From the NCBI RefSeq assembly GCF_051488665.1, contig NZ_JBPSEG010000001.1, positions 1-64,000 of the forward strand: a stretch of 64,000 nt of DNA, written 5' to 3'. The DNA comes from Melioribacter sp051488665. GTDB taxonomy: Bacteria; Bacteroidota; Ignavibacteria; Ignavibacteriales; Melioribacteraceae. Position numbers and translations under genes: made by a program. The notes below the pieces were generated by a model. That model was not told the origin of the DNA, searched no databases, and worked only from the letters and a program-made list of their open reading frames with translations. This document shows, one piece after another, positions 44,058-52,303 of the stretch (its first letter is position 1; each line of letters begins with the position of its first letter).

Positions 44058-45671
44058 ATGAAAAAATCGACCGCCGGATTAATCGGCATTGCTATAATAT
44101 TTACCGTTTTAATAATAGGAGGCGTCCCCTTCTTCAACAGCGTATGGACTTTTCCCGGCAATTTCGAAAGCATAAAAAATTTCCCTTCGCCCGACGTACC
44201 TCTCGGTTCAATTCCTTTTATGTTGATTGCGCTGCTGGGCACGGGAATTTTTATAACAATAAAACTGAAATTTCCTCAAATCCGTTATTTCTGGCACGGA
44301 ATAAAAGTTACCGCCGGAATATACGACGATCCGAAAGACAGCGGGGATTTGAATCACTTCAGAGCTCTTTCTACTGCAATCTCTGCAACTGTCGGTATAG
44401 GAAATATTGCCGGAGTGGCAACGGCAATTTATTACGGCGGTCCCGGCGCGCTTTTCTGGATGTGGGTGACGGGCATATTCGGAACCGCATTGAAATTTTC
44501 TGAAGTTTCTCTAGCTCATAAATATCGCGAAATTTTGCCCGACGGCTCGATTGCGGGCGGTCCGATGTATACAATCGAAAAAGGACTCGGACCGAAATGG
44601 AAATGGCTGGCAATTATGTTTGCATGTTTTGCGGTAATCTGTTCGTTTGCAACAGGCAACGCAATCCAGGCGTTTACGCTTTCAGACCAGATCTATTCTG
44701 AAGTAACTCAAGTTGTCGGCACGAACAATTTCTGGACAATCAAACATCAGATTTTCACGGGCTTTGCAGTTTCTTGGCAGCAGGTTATAAACGGACTGGT
44801 TCTTTCCTCAATTGTAGCATTGGTAATTATCGGCGGCATTAAAAGAATCGGAAGGGTTACAAGCATTCTCTCGCCTTTCATGGCTGTGTTTTATATAATT
44901 GCAACGCTGGCAATAATCATTGCAAATATCGGCTCGTTAATTCCGAGTTTTGAATTAATAATAGAAATGGCGTTCAATCCGCCGGCAAAAATAGCGGGAG
45001 CCGCCGGCGGCACATTTCTAGTAATGCTGAACACCGTACTGTGGGGAATCAAGAGAGGCTTATATTCGAACGAGTCCGGTCAGGGAAGCGCTCCGATTGC
45101 GCATTCTGCCGCAAAAACCAAATACGGAGTACGCGAAGGCACGGTTGCGCTGCTTGAACCTTACATCGATACTCTTACAATTTGCACGTTGACCGGCTTG
45201 GTTATTATTATTACGGGAGCCTGGTATCATACCGAATTTTACAAACTCCGCATCGATCCGAATTATACTGACCAAATTTACAACGCAAGCATTTTGACTT
45301 CATACGCATTTAAAATCGGATTAAGCTGGCTGTTCGATTACGGAGATAAAATCGTAACGCTTGCGGTTCTGCTCTTTGCTACTTCGACTATAATAAGCTG
45401 GTCTTATTACGGAGACAGAGCCACATATTATTTGTTTGGAGATAAAGCGATATTACCATACAAGTGGGTTTTTGTACTTTTTGTTTTTATCGGCTCGATT
45501 GCCGAACTCGAAGCGGTTTGGGCCTTCGGAGACGCTGCGCTCGGATTTATGACAGCGCCGAATCTTTTATCGATAATTTTACTTTCGGGCGTTCTTAAAA
45601 ACGACGTGCGGGAGTACTTTTCAATGAATCACATACCGTATAAAAAATTGAAGAAAGACGGGAAAGATTAA
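44058..45671 (+). CDS. Alanine/glycine:cation symporter (AGCS family)
   Basis: A 537-residue inner-membrane symporter for alanine or glycine with Na+ or H+. It shows FRALSTAISATVGIGNIAGVA, GGPGALFWMWVTGIFG, FSEVSLAHKYRE, GPMYTIEKGLG and GLYSNESGQGSAPIAHSAA, all typical of the family. The length is slightly above average, with extra residues in the loop about 190-235. AAGGGG precedes the ATG at 44058. It is the second gene of a two-gene operon with the NSS transporter and is followed by a strong bidirectional terminator shared with pfkA. Confidence 0.95.
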   Translation: MKKSTAGLIGIAIIFTVLIIGGVPFFNSVWTFPGNFESIKNFPSPDVPLGSIPFMLIALLGTGIFITIKLKFPQIRYFWHGIKVTAGIYDDPKDSGDLNHFRALSTAISATVGIGNIAGVATAIYYGGPGALFWMWVTGIFGTALKFSEVSLAHKYREILPDGSIAGGPMYTIEKGLGPKWKWLAIMFACFAVICSFATGNAIQAFTLSDQIYSEVTQVVGTNNFWTIKHQIFTGFAVSWQQVINGLVLSSIVALVIIGGIKRIGRVTSILSPFMAVFYIIATLAIIIANIGSLIPSFELIIEMAFNPPAKIAGAAGGTFLVMLNTVLWGIKRGLYSNESGQGSAPIAHSAAKTKYGVREGTVALLEPYIDTLTICTLTGLVIIITGAWYHTEFYKLRIDPNYTDQIYNASILTSYAFKIGLSWLFDYGDKIVTLAVLLFATSTIISWSYYGDRATYYLFGDKAILPYKWVFVLFVFIGSIAELEAVWAFGDAALGFMTAPNLLSIILLSGVLKNDVREYFSMNHIPYKKLKKDGKD

Positions 45672-45673
45672 AG

Positions 45674-45704
45674 AAAAAAGGCTGCCTTTGGGCAGCCTTT
45701 TTTT
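45674..45704. terminator. Strong bidirectional terminator
   Basis: GGCTGCC (45680-45686), loop TTTG, GGCAGCC (45691-45697), flanked by six A on the left and seven T on the right. It serves both the AGCS gene and the convergent pfkA; its T-run overlaps the pfkA stop codon. Confidence 0.93.
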
Positions 45705-46749
45705 AACCGAAGAAAGTTTCGGCAACTTTATATAATTCGAGGTCGACTGTTTTGAGTTCGCCTACGGCTTCTTCCAGTTTAACGGCAACTATATCTTTTC
45801 CTTTCAAAGCCGCCATATAACCGAATTCGCCTTTGTGCACCAGATCTGCTGCAAATACGCCGAGACGCGTTCCGAGTACGCGATCGAAAGCAGTCGGGCT
45901 TCCGCCTCTCTGGATATATCCCAATACCGTTGCTCTTGTTTCGAATCCTGTTCTCTTTTCGATTTCTTCTGCAATAACGTTTCCGATACCGCCGAGTTTT
46001 ACGTGCCCGAATGCATCGACTTCCATACTGCTGAGAACGAACGAACCGTCTTTATCGACATTATTTTCGGTTTTCAATTTGGCGCCTTCGGATACAACGA
46101 CTATACTGAAATTCTTTCCTCTGGCGTGTCTTTTCGTAATTACGTCGCATACTTCGTCGAGATCAAACGGTTTTTCGGGAATCAGGATAACGTCGGCTCC
46201 GCCAGCGATACCGGCGTGAACCGCAATCCATCCCGCATGGCGTCCCATTACTTCGACTACCATTACTCTGTTATGAGCTTCGGCAGTGGTATGAAGTCTG
46301 TCGATAGCTTCCGTTGCAATATTTACTGCGGTATCGAAACCGAAAGTATAATCGGTTGCGTTCAAATCGTTGTCGATGGTTTTGGGAACACCGACAACTT
46401 TAACTCCGCCTTTGTAAAGTTTCGACGCGACGCCTAAAGTATCTTCGCCTCCGATTGCAACGAGGCAATCGATTCCGGCGTCTTTCATATTTTGCTTAAC
46501 TTTTTCTTCGCCGTTTTCAACTTTATAAACGTTTGTGCGGGAAGTGCCTAAAATCGTACCGCCGCGAGGAAGAATACCTGAAATGGCGTCGAGATCGAGC
46601 GTCATAAAATTATTTTCGAGTATGCCGCGCCATCCTTCGCGGATACCGATTACTTCGTGACCATTTTGCAGAGATTTTCTTACTACCGCTCTGATTACGG
46701 CATTGAGACCGGGGCAGTCGCCGCCCCCTGTTAAAATACCTATCTTCAT
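45703..46749 (-). CDS. pfkA: 6-phosphofructokinase, group III type (possibly PPi-dependent)
   Basis: A 348-residue phosphofructokinase that makes fructose 1,6-bisphosphate. Visible motifs are GGGDCPGLNAVIR (8-20), VAIGGEDTLGVA (98-109), PKTIDNDL (122-129; catalytic Asp), MGRHAGWIA and YIQRGGSPTAFDR. At the two positions that decide the phosphoryl donor it has Asp103 (Gly104 in E. coli ATP enzyme) and Lys123 (Gly124). Asp plus Lys is the signature of pyrophosphate-dependent enzymes. The overall sequence is like the actinomycete 'group III' enzymes, which include both ATP and PPi types. It stands between a strong terminator and uvrD, with 21 bases to the latter, and may be transcribed with it. 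Confidence 0.93.
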   Translation of the reverse strand: MKIGILTGGGDCPGLNAVIRAVVRKSLQNGHEVIGIREGWRGILENNFMTLDLDAISGILPRGGTILGTSRTNVYKVENGEEKVKQNMKDAGIDCLVAIGGEDTLGVASKLYKGGVKVVGVPKTIDNDLNATDYTFGFDTAVNIATEAIDRLHTTAEAHNRVMVVEVMGRHAGWIAVHAGIAGGADVILIPEKPFDLDEVCDVITKRHARGKNFSIVVVSEGAKLKTENNVDKDGSFVLSSMEVDAFGHVKLGGIGNVIAEEIEKRTGFETRATVLGYIQRGGSPTAFDRVLGTRLGVFAADLVHKGEFGYMAALKGKDIVAVKLEEAVGELKTVDLELYKVAETFFG

Positions 46750-46770
46750 TTACTTCTCCGTTTATTTTTT

Positions 46771-48945
46771 TTAGATGAGCTTCAAATTCGCAAATTTAGT
46801 CAACAGATTTTTCGTGCCGTGATTTTCAAATGCAATAGTCACCTTTTGAGTGTCTCCAGAGCCGGTAATGGTAAGTATTTTGCCGACGCCGAAGATGGCG
46901 TGCGAAACTTTACTGCCGACTCTCAGCGAACGACGTTCCTGGTCGAAATCGTCGTAGCTTTCCTGATAATATTCATCAATATTTTCTTTTTTCTTTCTGC
47001 CGGCTCTTCTGCTGCCGGGACCGTTAACTTCGACATAGGTAGCTTCGTCGAGTTCTTCGATAAAACGCGATCGGCTCTGATATGCCACCTCGCCGAAACG
47101 GTATCTCGATCTGGCATACGTAAGAAAGACTTTCTGTTGCGCCCTTGTGAGGGCAACGTAAAAGAGTCTTCTTTCTTCTTCGATTTTCGAATCCGAATCG
47201 AAACGGGGACTCAGCGGGAAAATATCCTCTTCAAGTCCCGTAATAAATACCACAGGAAATTCCAATCCTTTTGCCGAATGGACTGTCATAAGAGTAACGG
47301 CATTGGCTTTTTCGTCGTACTGGTCGATACCGGCAACCAGCGAAACCTCAGCCAGAAATTCGTCCAACGTGCCTTTCGGATTTTCCTGATTGTATTCCTG
47401 AATGGCTCTCAGCAGTTCCTGAATGTTGTCGTATCTTGCCATCGATTCGGGTGTGTTTTCTTCTTTGTACATTTTCAGGATGCCGAGCTCGTCCACGAGA
47501 GCTGAAGTCAATTCGCTTATCGAAAGCTTATCTTTTAATTCGATATACTTATCGAGCATCAGCTTGAATTGCTTGACGTTCTTCTGAATTCTCTCCTTAA
47601 CTTCAATAACTTCGAAAACTCGCGCCATTGTCGTAAAGAGAGAAATATTCAGACGCCGCGCGAATGCTATCATTTTAGATATCGAAGTATTTCCTATTCC
47701 CCTCTGCGGGAAATTCATTATGCGAAGCAGGCTTTCTTCGTCGTCCTGATTCGAAAGAACTCTCAGATAAGCAAGTACGTCTTTGACTTCCTTACGCCTG
47801 TAAAATTCCACGCCGCCGATTATCTTATACGGAATTTTCTCGCGGCGGAGCGCGTCTTCCAGCGCTCTCGACTGAGAATTCAAGCGATATAGAATCGCAA
47901 TGTCGTTTAGCGAAAGCTTACGATTCGTAACTTCCTTTTTTATGCGTTTGGCAATCTGAAGGGCTTCGTCTTTTTCGTCCGAAGCGCGAATGATTGTCAA
48001 TTGCTCGCCGTTGTTATTTTCAGTCCATAAAGTTTTGGCAATCTGCTCCGTGTTATTTTTTATCACAGAATCTGCAGCAGCAAGAATCATCTTCGTCGAT
48101 CTGTAATTTTGCTCCAGACGGAATATTTGTGCGTTTTTGAAATCCTTTTTGAAATTGAGCATATTTTTAATTTCCGCTCCGCGCCAGCTGTAAATGCTCT
48201 GAGCGTCGTCGCCTACAACGCAAATTTTGTTCCGGGCAGGACTCAAAATTTTGATCAGTTCGTACTGAGCTTTGTTCGTATCCTGATATTCATCCACAAG
48301 AATATACTTGAACATTTTTTTGTACTTGCTCAACACCTTGGGATTATTTGTAAAGAGTTCAATCGGTTTCAAAAGGAGGTCGTCAAAATCCATCGCATTA
48401 TTCAGGAATAAACGGTTTTGATATTCTTTATAGACTTCGAGGAATTTCCTGTCGGCTGTAGAAGACGACATCTCTTTTTCGTAATCTTCCGGCAGAATCA
48501 TCTGATTTTTCAGATAACTGATTTTGTGCTGAACGCCGTTTGGGGTAAGATTTTCGAGATTGATATTGAGGTCCTGCATTACGTTGGAAACCAGAGATAC
48601 GGAATCCTCGCGGTCGTAAATCGAAAAGTTGGGACGGTAGTTGATATGTTTCGATTCCGCTCTCAAAATACGCGCAAAAATAGAGTGAAACGTGCCCATC
48701 CAGAGCTTTTCGGCTTTTTTGCCGATCATTGCTTTAATGCGCTCTTTCATTTCTCTGGCGGCTTTATTTGTAAAAGTAAGCGCCAGAATCGATTCGGGGT
48801 CCATCCCTTTTTCGATTAAATAGGCAATTTTATAGGTCAAAACCCGGGTTTTGCCCGAGCCTGCGCCCGCCACAACCATGTGCGGACCCGAATTGTACTC
48901 GACAGTTTTACGCTGTTCTTCATTTAAATCATTTAGAAATTTCAT
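46771..48945 (-). CDS. UvrD/PcrA-type superfamily I DNA helicase
   Basis: A 724-residue 3'-5' helicase for repair and replication restart. Motifs in order: NEEQRKTVEY (Q), VAGAGSGKTRVLTYK (I), ALTFTNKAAREMKER (Ia), ILVDEYQDTNKAQYE (II), VVGDDAQSIYSWRGA (III), LEQNYRST (IV), VTLMTVHSAKGLEFPVVFITG (V) and EERRLFYVALTRAQ (VI). The end has a small domain (RVGSKVSHAIFGVGKILTI) typical of PcrA/UvrD. I chose the ATG at 48945 because MKFLNDLNEEQ begins the conserved region; the upstream frame to 48972 has no support. A good promoter lies 25-55 bases upstream. pfkA follows by 21 bases. Confidence 0.96.
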   Translation of the reverse strand: MKFLNDLNEEQRKTVEYNSGPHMVVAGAGSGKTRVLTYKIAYLIEKGMDPESILALTFTNKAAREMKERIKAMIGKKAEKLWMGTFHSIFARILRAESKHINYRPNFSIYDREDSVSLVSNVMQDLNINLENLTPNGVQHKISYLKNQMILPEDYEKEMSSSTADRKFLEVYKEYQNRLFLNNAMDFDDLLLKPIELFTNNPKVLSKYKKMFKYILVDEYQDTNKAQYELIKILSPARNKICVVGDDAQSIYSWRGAEIKNMLNFKKDFKNAQIFRLEQNYRSTKMILAAADSVIKNNTEQIAKTLWTENNNGEQLTIIRASDEKDEALQIAKRIKKEVTNRKLSLNDIAILYRLNSQSRALEDALRREKIPYKIIGGVEFYRRKEVKDVLAYLRVLSNQDDEESLLRIMNFPQRGIGNTSISKMIAFARRLNISLFTTMARVFEVIEVKERIQKNVKQFKLMLDKYIELKDKLSISELTSALVDELGILKMYKEENTPESMARYDNIQELLRAIQEYNQENPKGTLDEFLAEVSLVAGIDQYDEKANAVTLMTVHSAKGLEFPVVFITGLEEDIFPLSPRFDSDSKIEEERRLFYVALTRAQQKVFLTYARSRYRFGEVAYQSRSRFIEELDEATYVEVNGPGSRRAGRKKKENIDEYYQESYDDFDQERRSLRVGSKVSHAIFGVGKILTITGSGDTQKVTIAFENHGTKNLLTKFANLKLI

Positions 48946-48969
48946 AGGAATTGTGTGTTTTTTAAGTTG

Positions 48970-49000
48970 CAAATTTACGAAATTAGGAGCGGTTAATCAA
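48970..49000 (-). promoter_or_regulatory. Promoter of the helicase gene
   Basis: On the minus strand TTG (49000-48998) is followed after 20 nt by TAAATTTG (48977-48970), a full TAnnTTTG. It is 25 bases before the ATG. The spacing equals that of the promoter at 41486-41516. Confidence 0.45.
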
Positions 49001-49116
49001 TTTTCGGAGGGCTTTATAAAGTAAAAATTTAAAAAAGCATTGCGCTACATTTTGCCGACAAATTAGGCTGACGCCGTAACTGCTTTTAATATATTAAGTT
49101 ATATTGAGGTTTCTTC

Positions 49117-50079
49117 TTAAATAATTAATTTGCCGTCCTTCATAATAATCTTATCGTCGAGCCATACGGTCGGCTTCTTTATCAATCCGTCGAGGTGAAT
49201 CGGAACGTTTACATTGCCGCCCATTGTTTTATTGTCGCCCAGCGCAATATGAACCGTGCCTTTAACTTTTTCGTCTTCGAGCAAATTTCCGCTCAATTTC
49301 ACTTTATCGTTGGTTCCTATTCCGAATTCGGCAATGTTTCTGGCTAATTTTCCGTATTTATTGAGTATTTTTTCGAGCTTTTTAGCCTGCGAACCGCCGC
49401 TTATTTTTGTTGCAAAGCCGTCTTTTACTTCGATTTTAATCGGTTTATTTTTAACGACGCCAATTCCCGACATAGAACCGTCAACCACAAATACTCCGTT
49501 GGACGTACCTTCCAGAGGCGCTATAAAAGCTTCGCCTGTTGGCAGATTGCCGCCCTCGCCTTTTTTATGAAACAAACCTTTACTGGCGATTGCTTTCCGT
49601 CCTTTGATTTCGAAAGAAATGTCGGTGCCGTTTGGAGCAGTAACCCGAACTTTCTTGGCTTTGTCGAGCTTTTTGGCAAGTTTAATGGTAAGTTCTGCAA
49701 TTTTTTTGTAGTCGGCGTTCAAACCTCGTATCATTACGTCTTCGGTAATGCCGGGGAAAGTCGCAATTCGGACACCTTTTGCGGATGCGGCTCTTCTGGC
49801 GTTTGTATGAGTCAATGATTTGTCCGTCGGGCATAGTACTACGTCGAACATTTTCATCAATTCCGCGACTTGATCGGGTGGTTCCTCTCCGTGCATTTCG
49901 CCCGATTTCATTTCCAGATAAATCGAGCTGTGCCCCAATCTCAAAGCATTTTGATAAAGAGCATATCCGATTTTTTTCTTCTTTTCATCGGTTATAATCA
50001 AAACCGATTCTTTCGGTTTGGCGCCCATGCAATCGCGGACGGCTATAACTGCGGCTTTGTCGAGTTTTGTCATTTTCAT
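49117..50079 (-). CDS. M29-type (aminopeptidase T-like) metallopeptidase
   Basis: A 320-residue cytoplasmic protein of the family usually annotated as leucyl aminopeptidase/aminopeptidase T (MEROPS M29). The C-terminal half shows the expected metal-ligand pattern: Glu in AEFGIGTN, His in GTVHIALGDN and His/Asp in VPIHLDGLIKKPTVWLDD. It is shorter than classical M29 enzymes (about 410 residues), as is usual for this subgroup, and may act on small peptides. AAGGA lies 6 nt before the ATG. It follows the outer-membrane protein gene by 9 bases on the same strand. Together with PepD and the transporters nearby it suggests peptide use. Confidence 0.82.
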   Translation of the reverse strand: MKMTKLDKAAVIAVRDCMGAKPKESVLIITDEKKKKIGYALYQNALRLGHSSIYLEMKSGEMHGEEPPDQVAELMKMFDVVLCPTDKSLTHTNARRAASAKGVRIATFPGITEDVMIRGLNADYKKIAELTIKLAKKLDKAKKVRVTAPNGTDISFEIKGRKAIASKGLFHKKGEGGNLPTGEAFIAPLEGTSNGVFVVDGSMSGIGVVKNKPIKIEVKDGFATKISGGSQAKKLEKILNKYGKLARNIAEFGIGTNDKVKLSGNLLEDEKVKGTVHIALGDNKTMGGNVNVPIHLDGLIKKPTVWLDDKIIMKDGKLII

Positions 50080-50088
50080 AATGTTTCC

Positions 50089-50835
50089 TTAAAGCGGGAA
50101 TCCTACATTGATTTGAAGAGTTGCGGAAAATGTTTTTTTATTAATTATTTCATTAGTCGAGTTTGTTACGGGAATCGATAATTTATTGTCCCCGTCGTAT
50201 AATTGTTCCAATTCCAAAAAATTGTAACCGGCTGTGGCTTCGAGACTTATATAATCGGGAATAAGGTGGATTATCAATCCCGAGCCTAGGAAGTAACCGA
50301 TTTTGGTTTCGTCCGAAGTAAATTTATAGAGGTCAACGGTTGCGCTGTTTTGTTCAATGAGGTTAATCTTAAACTCGGGGGAATAAAAATTTAAATGCCC
50401 TTCAACCAATTTCAAGTCGAGGAATGAAAAAACCGGAATTCCGATGTCCATTCCGACTCCCCAATTATTCATCGACAATTCGTAACGCTCGGAATTCAAA
50501 ACGCTAATTTTGTATTCGTGCGTTTCTTTAAGAAATTGATAATATCCTTTGGCGCTGATAAAAATGCTGGAAAATTTTGCTCTGAAAATGTTAGCGCCGA
50601 TTCTGTATCCCGTCGATCTCTTAAAATCGATATTCGGAACAAGCCCTTCGGCGGGATCGGCTGTTATTTTGTATGTGTTCACAAATTCGTTTATAGCCGG
50701 AGCTTCGTAATAATGGTGCGTAAAACCGGCGTAGAAACCGCTCAAACCAAGGCAGCCGAACCCGAATGTTTGAGCATTAACTCCGTTTACGGAAAAAGCT
50801 AGTAAAACGATTGCGATTAATGACTTTATTTTCAT
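50089..50835 (-). CDS. Hypothetical outer-membrane protein
   Basis: A 248-residue protein I do not recognise. It has a signal peptide (MKIKSLIAIVLLAFSVNGVNA, cut before QTFGFG) and then alternating polar/hydrophobic strands (for example KFSSIFISAKGYYQF, EISLEATAGYNF-like segments and the end FSATLQINVGF), as in small outer-membrane barrels. Paired aromatic residues (GFYAGFTHHYYEAP) occur near the start. It is 9 bases upstream of the M29 peptidase gene, so the two may be one operon, perhaps a porin with a peptidase. No firm function. Confidence 0.7.
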   Translation of the reverse strand: MKIKSLIAIVLLAFSVNGVNAQTFGFGCLGLSGFYAGFTHHYYEAPAINEFVNTYKITADPAEGLVPNIDFKRSTGYRIGANIFRAKFSSIFISAKGYYQFLKETHEYKISVLNSERYELSMNNWGVGMDIGIPVFSFLDLKLVEGHLNFYSPEFKINLIEQNSATVDLYKFTSDETKIGYFLGSGLIIHLIPDYISLEATAGYNFLELEQLYDGDNKLSIPVTNSTNEIINKKTFSATLQINVGFPL

Positions 50836-50890
50836 ATATCCGAAAACTTTTTCAAATACAATTTACTAAAAAAGAATACAAATAAAACAT

Positions 50891-52225
50891 TTATTCGGGC
50901 TTGGCGTCGAGCTGCCGCTGACTTTTTTTCAGCATGTAAGCAAACACGAGTCCGAAAAATCCGAGCGTCGAGAAAATCCACATTCCGGTATTATAGCCCG
51001 CGGGATTAGAAGCGCTCGCACCCGAAATGTCGTTTGCGTAACCGATAATAATATTAAAAGCGAACAAACCGATATTCTGAATCATGGTCATTAAGCCGTA
51101 TGCAGTACCGAGTTTAGAGTTATCGACAATCAAAGCAACCGACGGCCACATTACAGCCGGCACAAGCGAAAATGCAATTCCCATCATCGACATCGGAAGT
51201 ATCAGATAGATCGGAATCGCAGCGTCAATATCGAAGAATGAAATCGTCAAACGAATAAAATCGCCGTCAGTCATTACGTCGGGCTTGCCCGCTTTATAAG
51301 CCATCATTAAATAAACCGGAATAATAAGCAGAGAGCCGAACATCATCAGCCAAGAGCGTTTCCCGATTTTATCGGCAAGCAATCCGAAGAGAGGGGTAAA
51401 AATCATTGCCGCAAGAGTCAATATACTCGAAAGGTTGCCGCCCACTTCCCTCGTTGTGCCGTGCGCATCCTGGAAAAATTTGATTGCAAAAGTCTGAAAC
51501 GGAAACATTGCCGAATAAAACGTCACGCAAAGCGCGGTAATATACCAGAAGGCTTTCGGAAACGTGAAAACTTCTTTCAATACGACTTTTTCCTGTTGTC
51601 CTTCGGCGGGAAGGTCGAATTTCCTCGAACCGATTACGTCGAGAAGATAGTAAAGCCCTATAGTAACAACCGCAAAGACTCCCGCAGCGACAGTAATCAG
51701 CAGCGGCGACTGCCAATACTCGTAAAAACTTTTTCCCCAGGTGGGCGAATTAAGAGCAAGAAAAGAGCCGAGCCGCGCAACAGTCAGATTCAATCCGAAA
51801 GCCAGCGACAATTCCTTGCCTTTAAACCAACGTGCAATTATTGTAGTTATGGCGACAATCATCGATTCGGCTCCGAGTCCGAATATTAACCTGCCGAGCG
51901 CCATAATATAGAGATTGCCGGTCAAAGCAGTTACTATCGAACCGATCATAACAAGCGACGTAAAAATAAGCACCGATATTCTCGTGCCGATTTTATCTAT
52001 AATAATTCCGCCGATGAGCACCATTATAATGTTGGGAAAACTATAGATCCCTTGCAGAAGTCCGATATCGGAGTCGGTAAACTTTAGCTGCTTTACCAGT
52101 AAATCAGCCAGAGGACTTATGCTGTCGTAGATATAGTAATTGCCGAACATCGCCAGACTGATTAAAAGCAAGATAGTCCATCTGAACAGAAACGTCGGTT
52201 GAGGCTTTTTAATCGTATTGTTCAT
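50891..52225 (-). CDS. MFSD1-like major facilitator transporter
   Basis: A 444-residue inner-membrane protein with 12 predicted segments. It resembles MFSD1, the lysosomal dipeptide exporter of animals, as I remember that family: FGNYYIYDSISPL, the loop GGIIIDKIGTRISVLIF, GRLIFGLGAESMIVA and RWFKGKELSLAFGLNLTVARLGS align with its blocks. Bacterial relatives are usually annotated only as MFS. It lies 78 bases after pepD on the same strand, separated by a hairpin. The context suggests uptake of dipeptides for PepD. I chose the ATG at 52225, as residues before it are not membrane-like. Confidence 0.8.
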   Translation of the reverse strand: MNNTIKKPQPTFLFRWTILLLISLAMFGNYYIYDSISPLADLLVKQLKFTDSDIGLLQGIYSFPNIIMVLIGGIIIDKIGTRISVLIFTSLVMIGSIVTALTGNLYIMALGRLIFGLGAESMIVAITTIIARWFKGKELSLAFGLNLTVARLGSFLALNSPTWGKSFYEYWQSPLLITVAAGVFAVVTIGLYYLLDVIGSRKFDLPAEGQQEKVVLKEVFTFPKAFWYITALCVTFYSAMFPFQTFAIKFFQDAHGTTREVGGNLSSILTLAAMIFTPLFGLLADKIGKRSWLMMFGSLLIIPVYLMMAYKAGKPDVMTDGDFIRLTISFFDIDAAIPIYLILPMSMMGIAFSLVPAVMWPSVALIVDNSKLGTAYGLMTMIQNIGLFAFNIIIGYANDISGASASNPAGYNTGMWIFSTLGFFGLVFAYMLKKSQRQLDAKPE

Positions 52226-52255
52226 ATACAAAAACCCGATTATTCGAAAATATAA

Positions 52256-52293
52256 CGCATGGGAAGCCCGGTGAATATCAGGCTTCCCATACG
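52256..52293 (-). terminator. Hairpin between pepD and the MFS gene
   Basis: A 10-bp perfect stem, ATGGGAAGCC (52259-52268) with GGCTTCCCAT (52281-52290), extends by two more pairs past a mismatch. TTATATTTTC follows on the minus strand. Only about 30 bases separate it from the transporter ATG, so no promoter fits between; it may be a partial terminator or mRNA-processing element that sets the pepD/MFS ratio. Confidence 0.5.
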
Positions 52294-52303
52294 AGTAAAA
52301 CAA

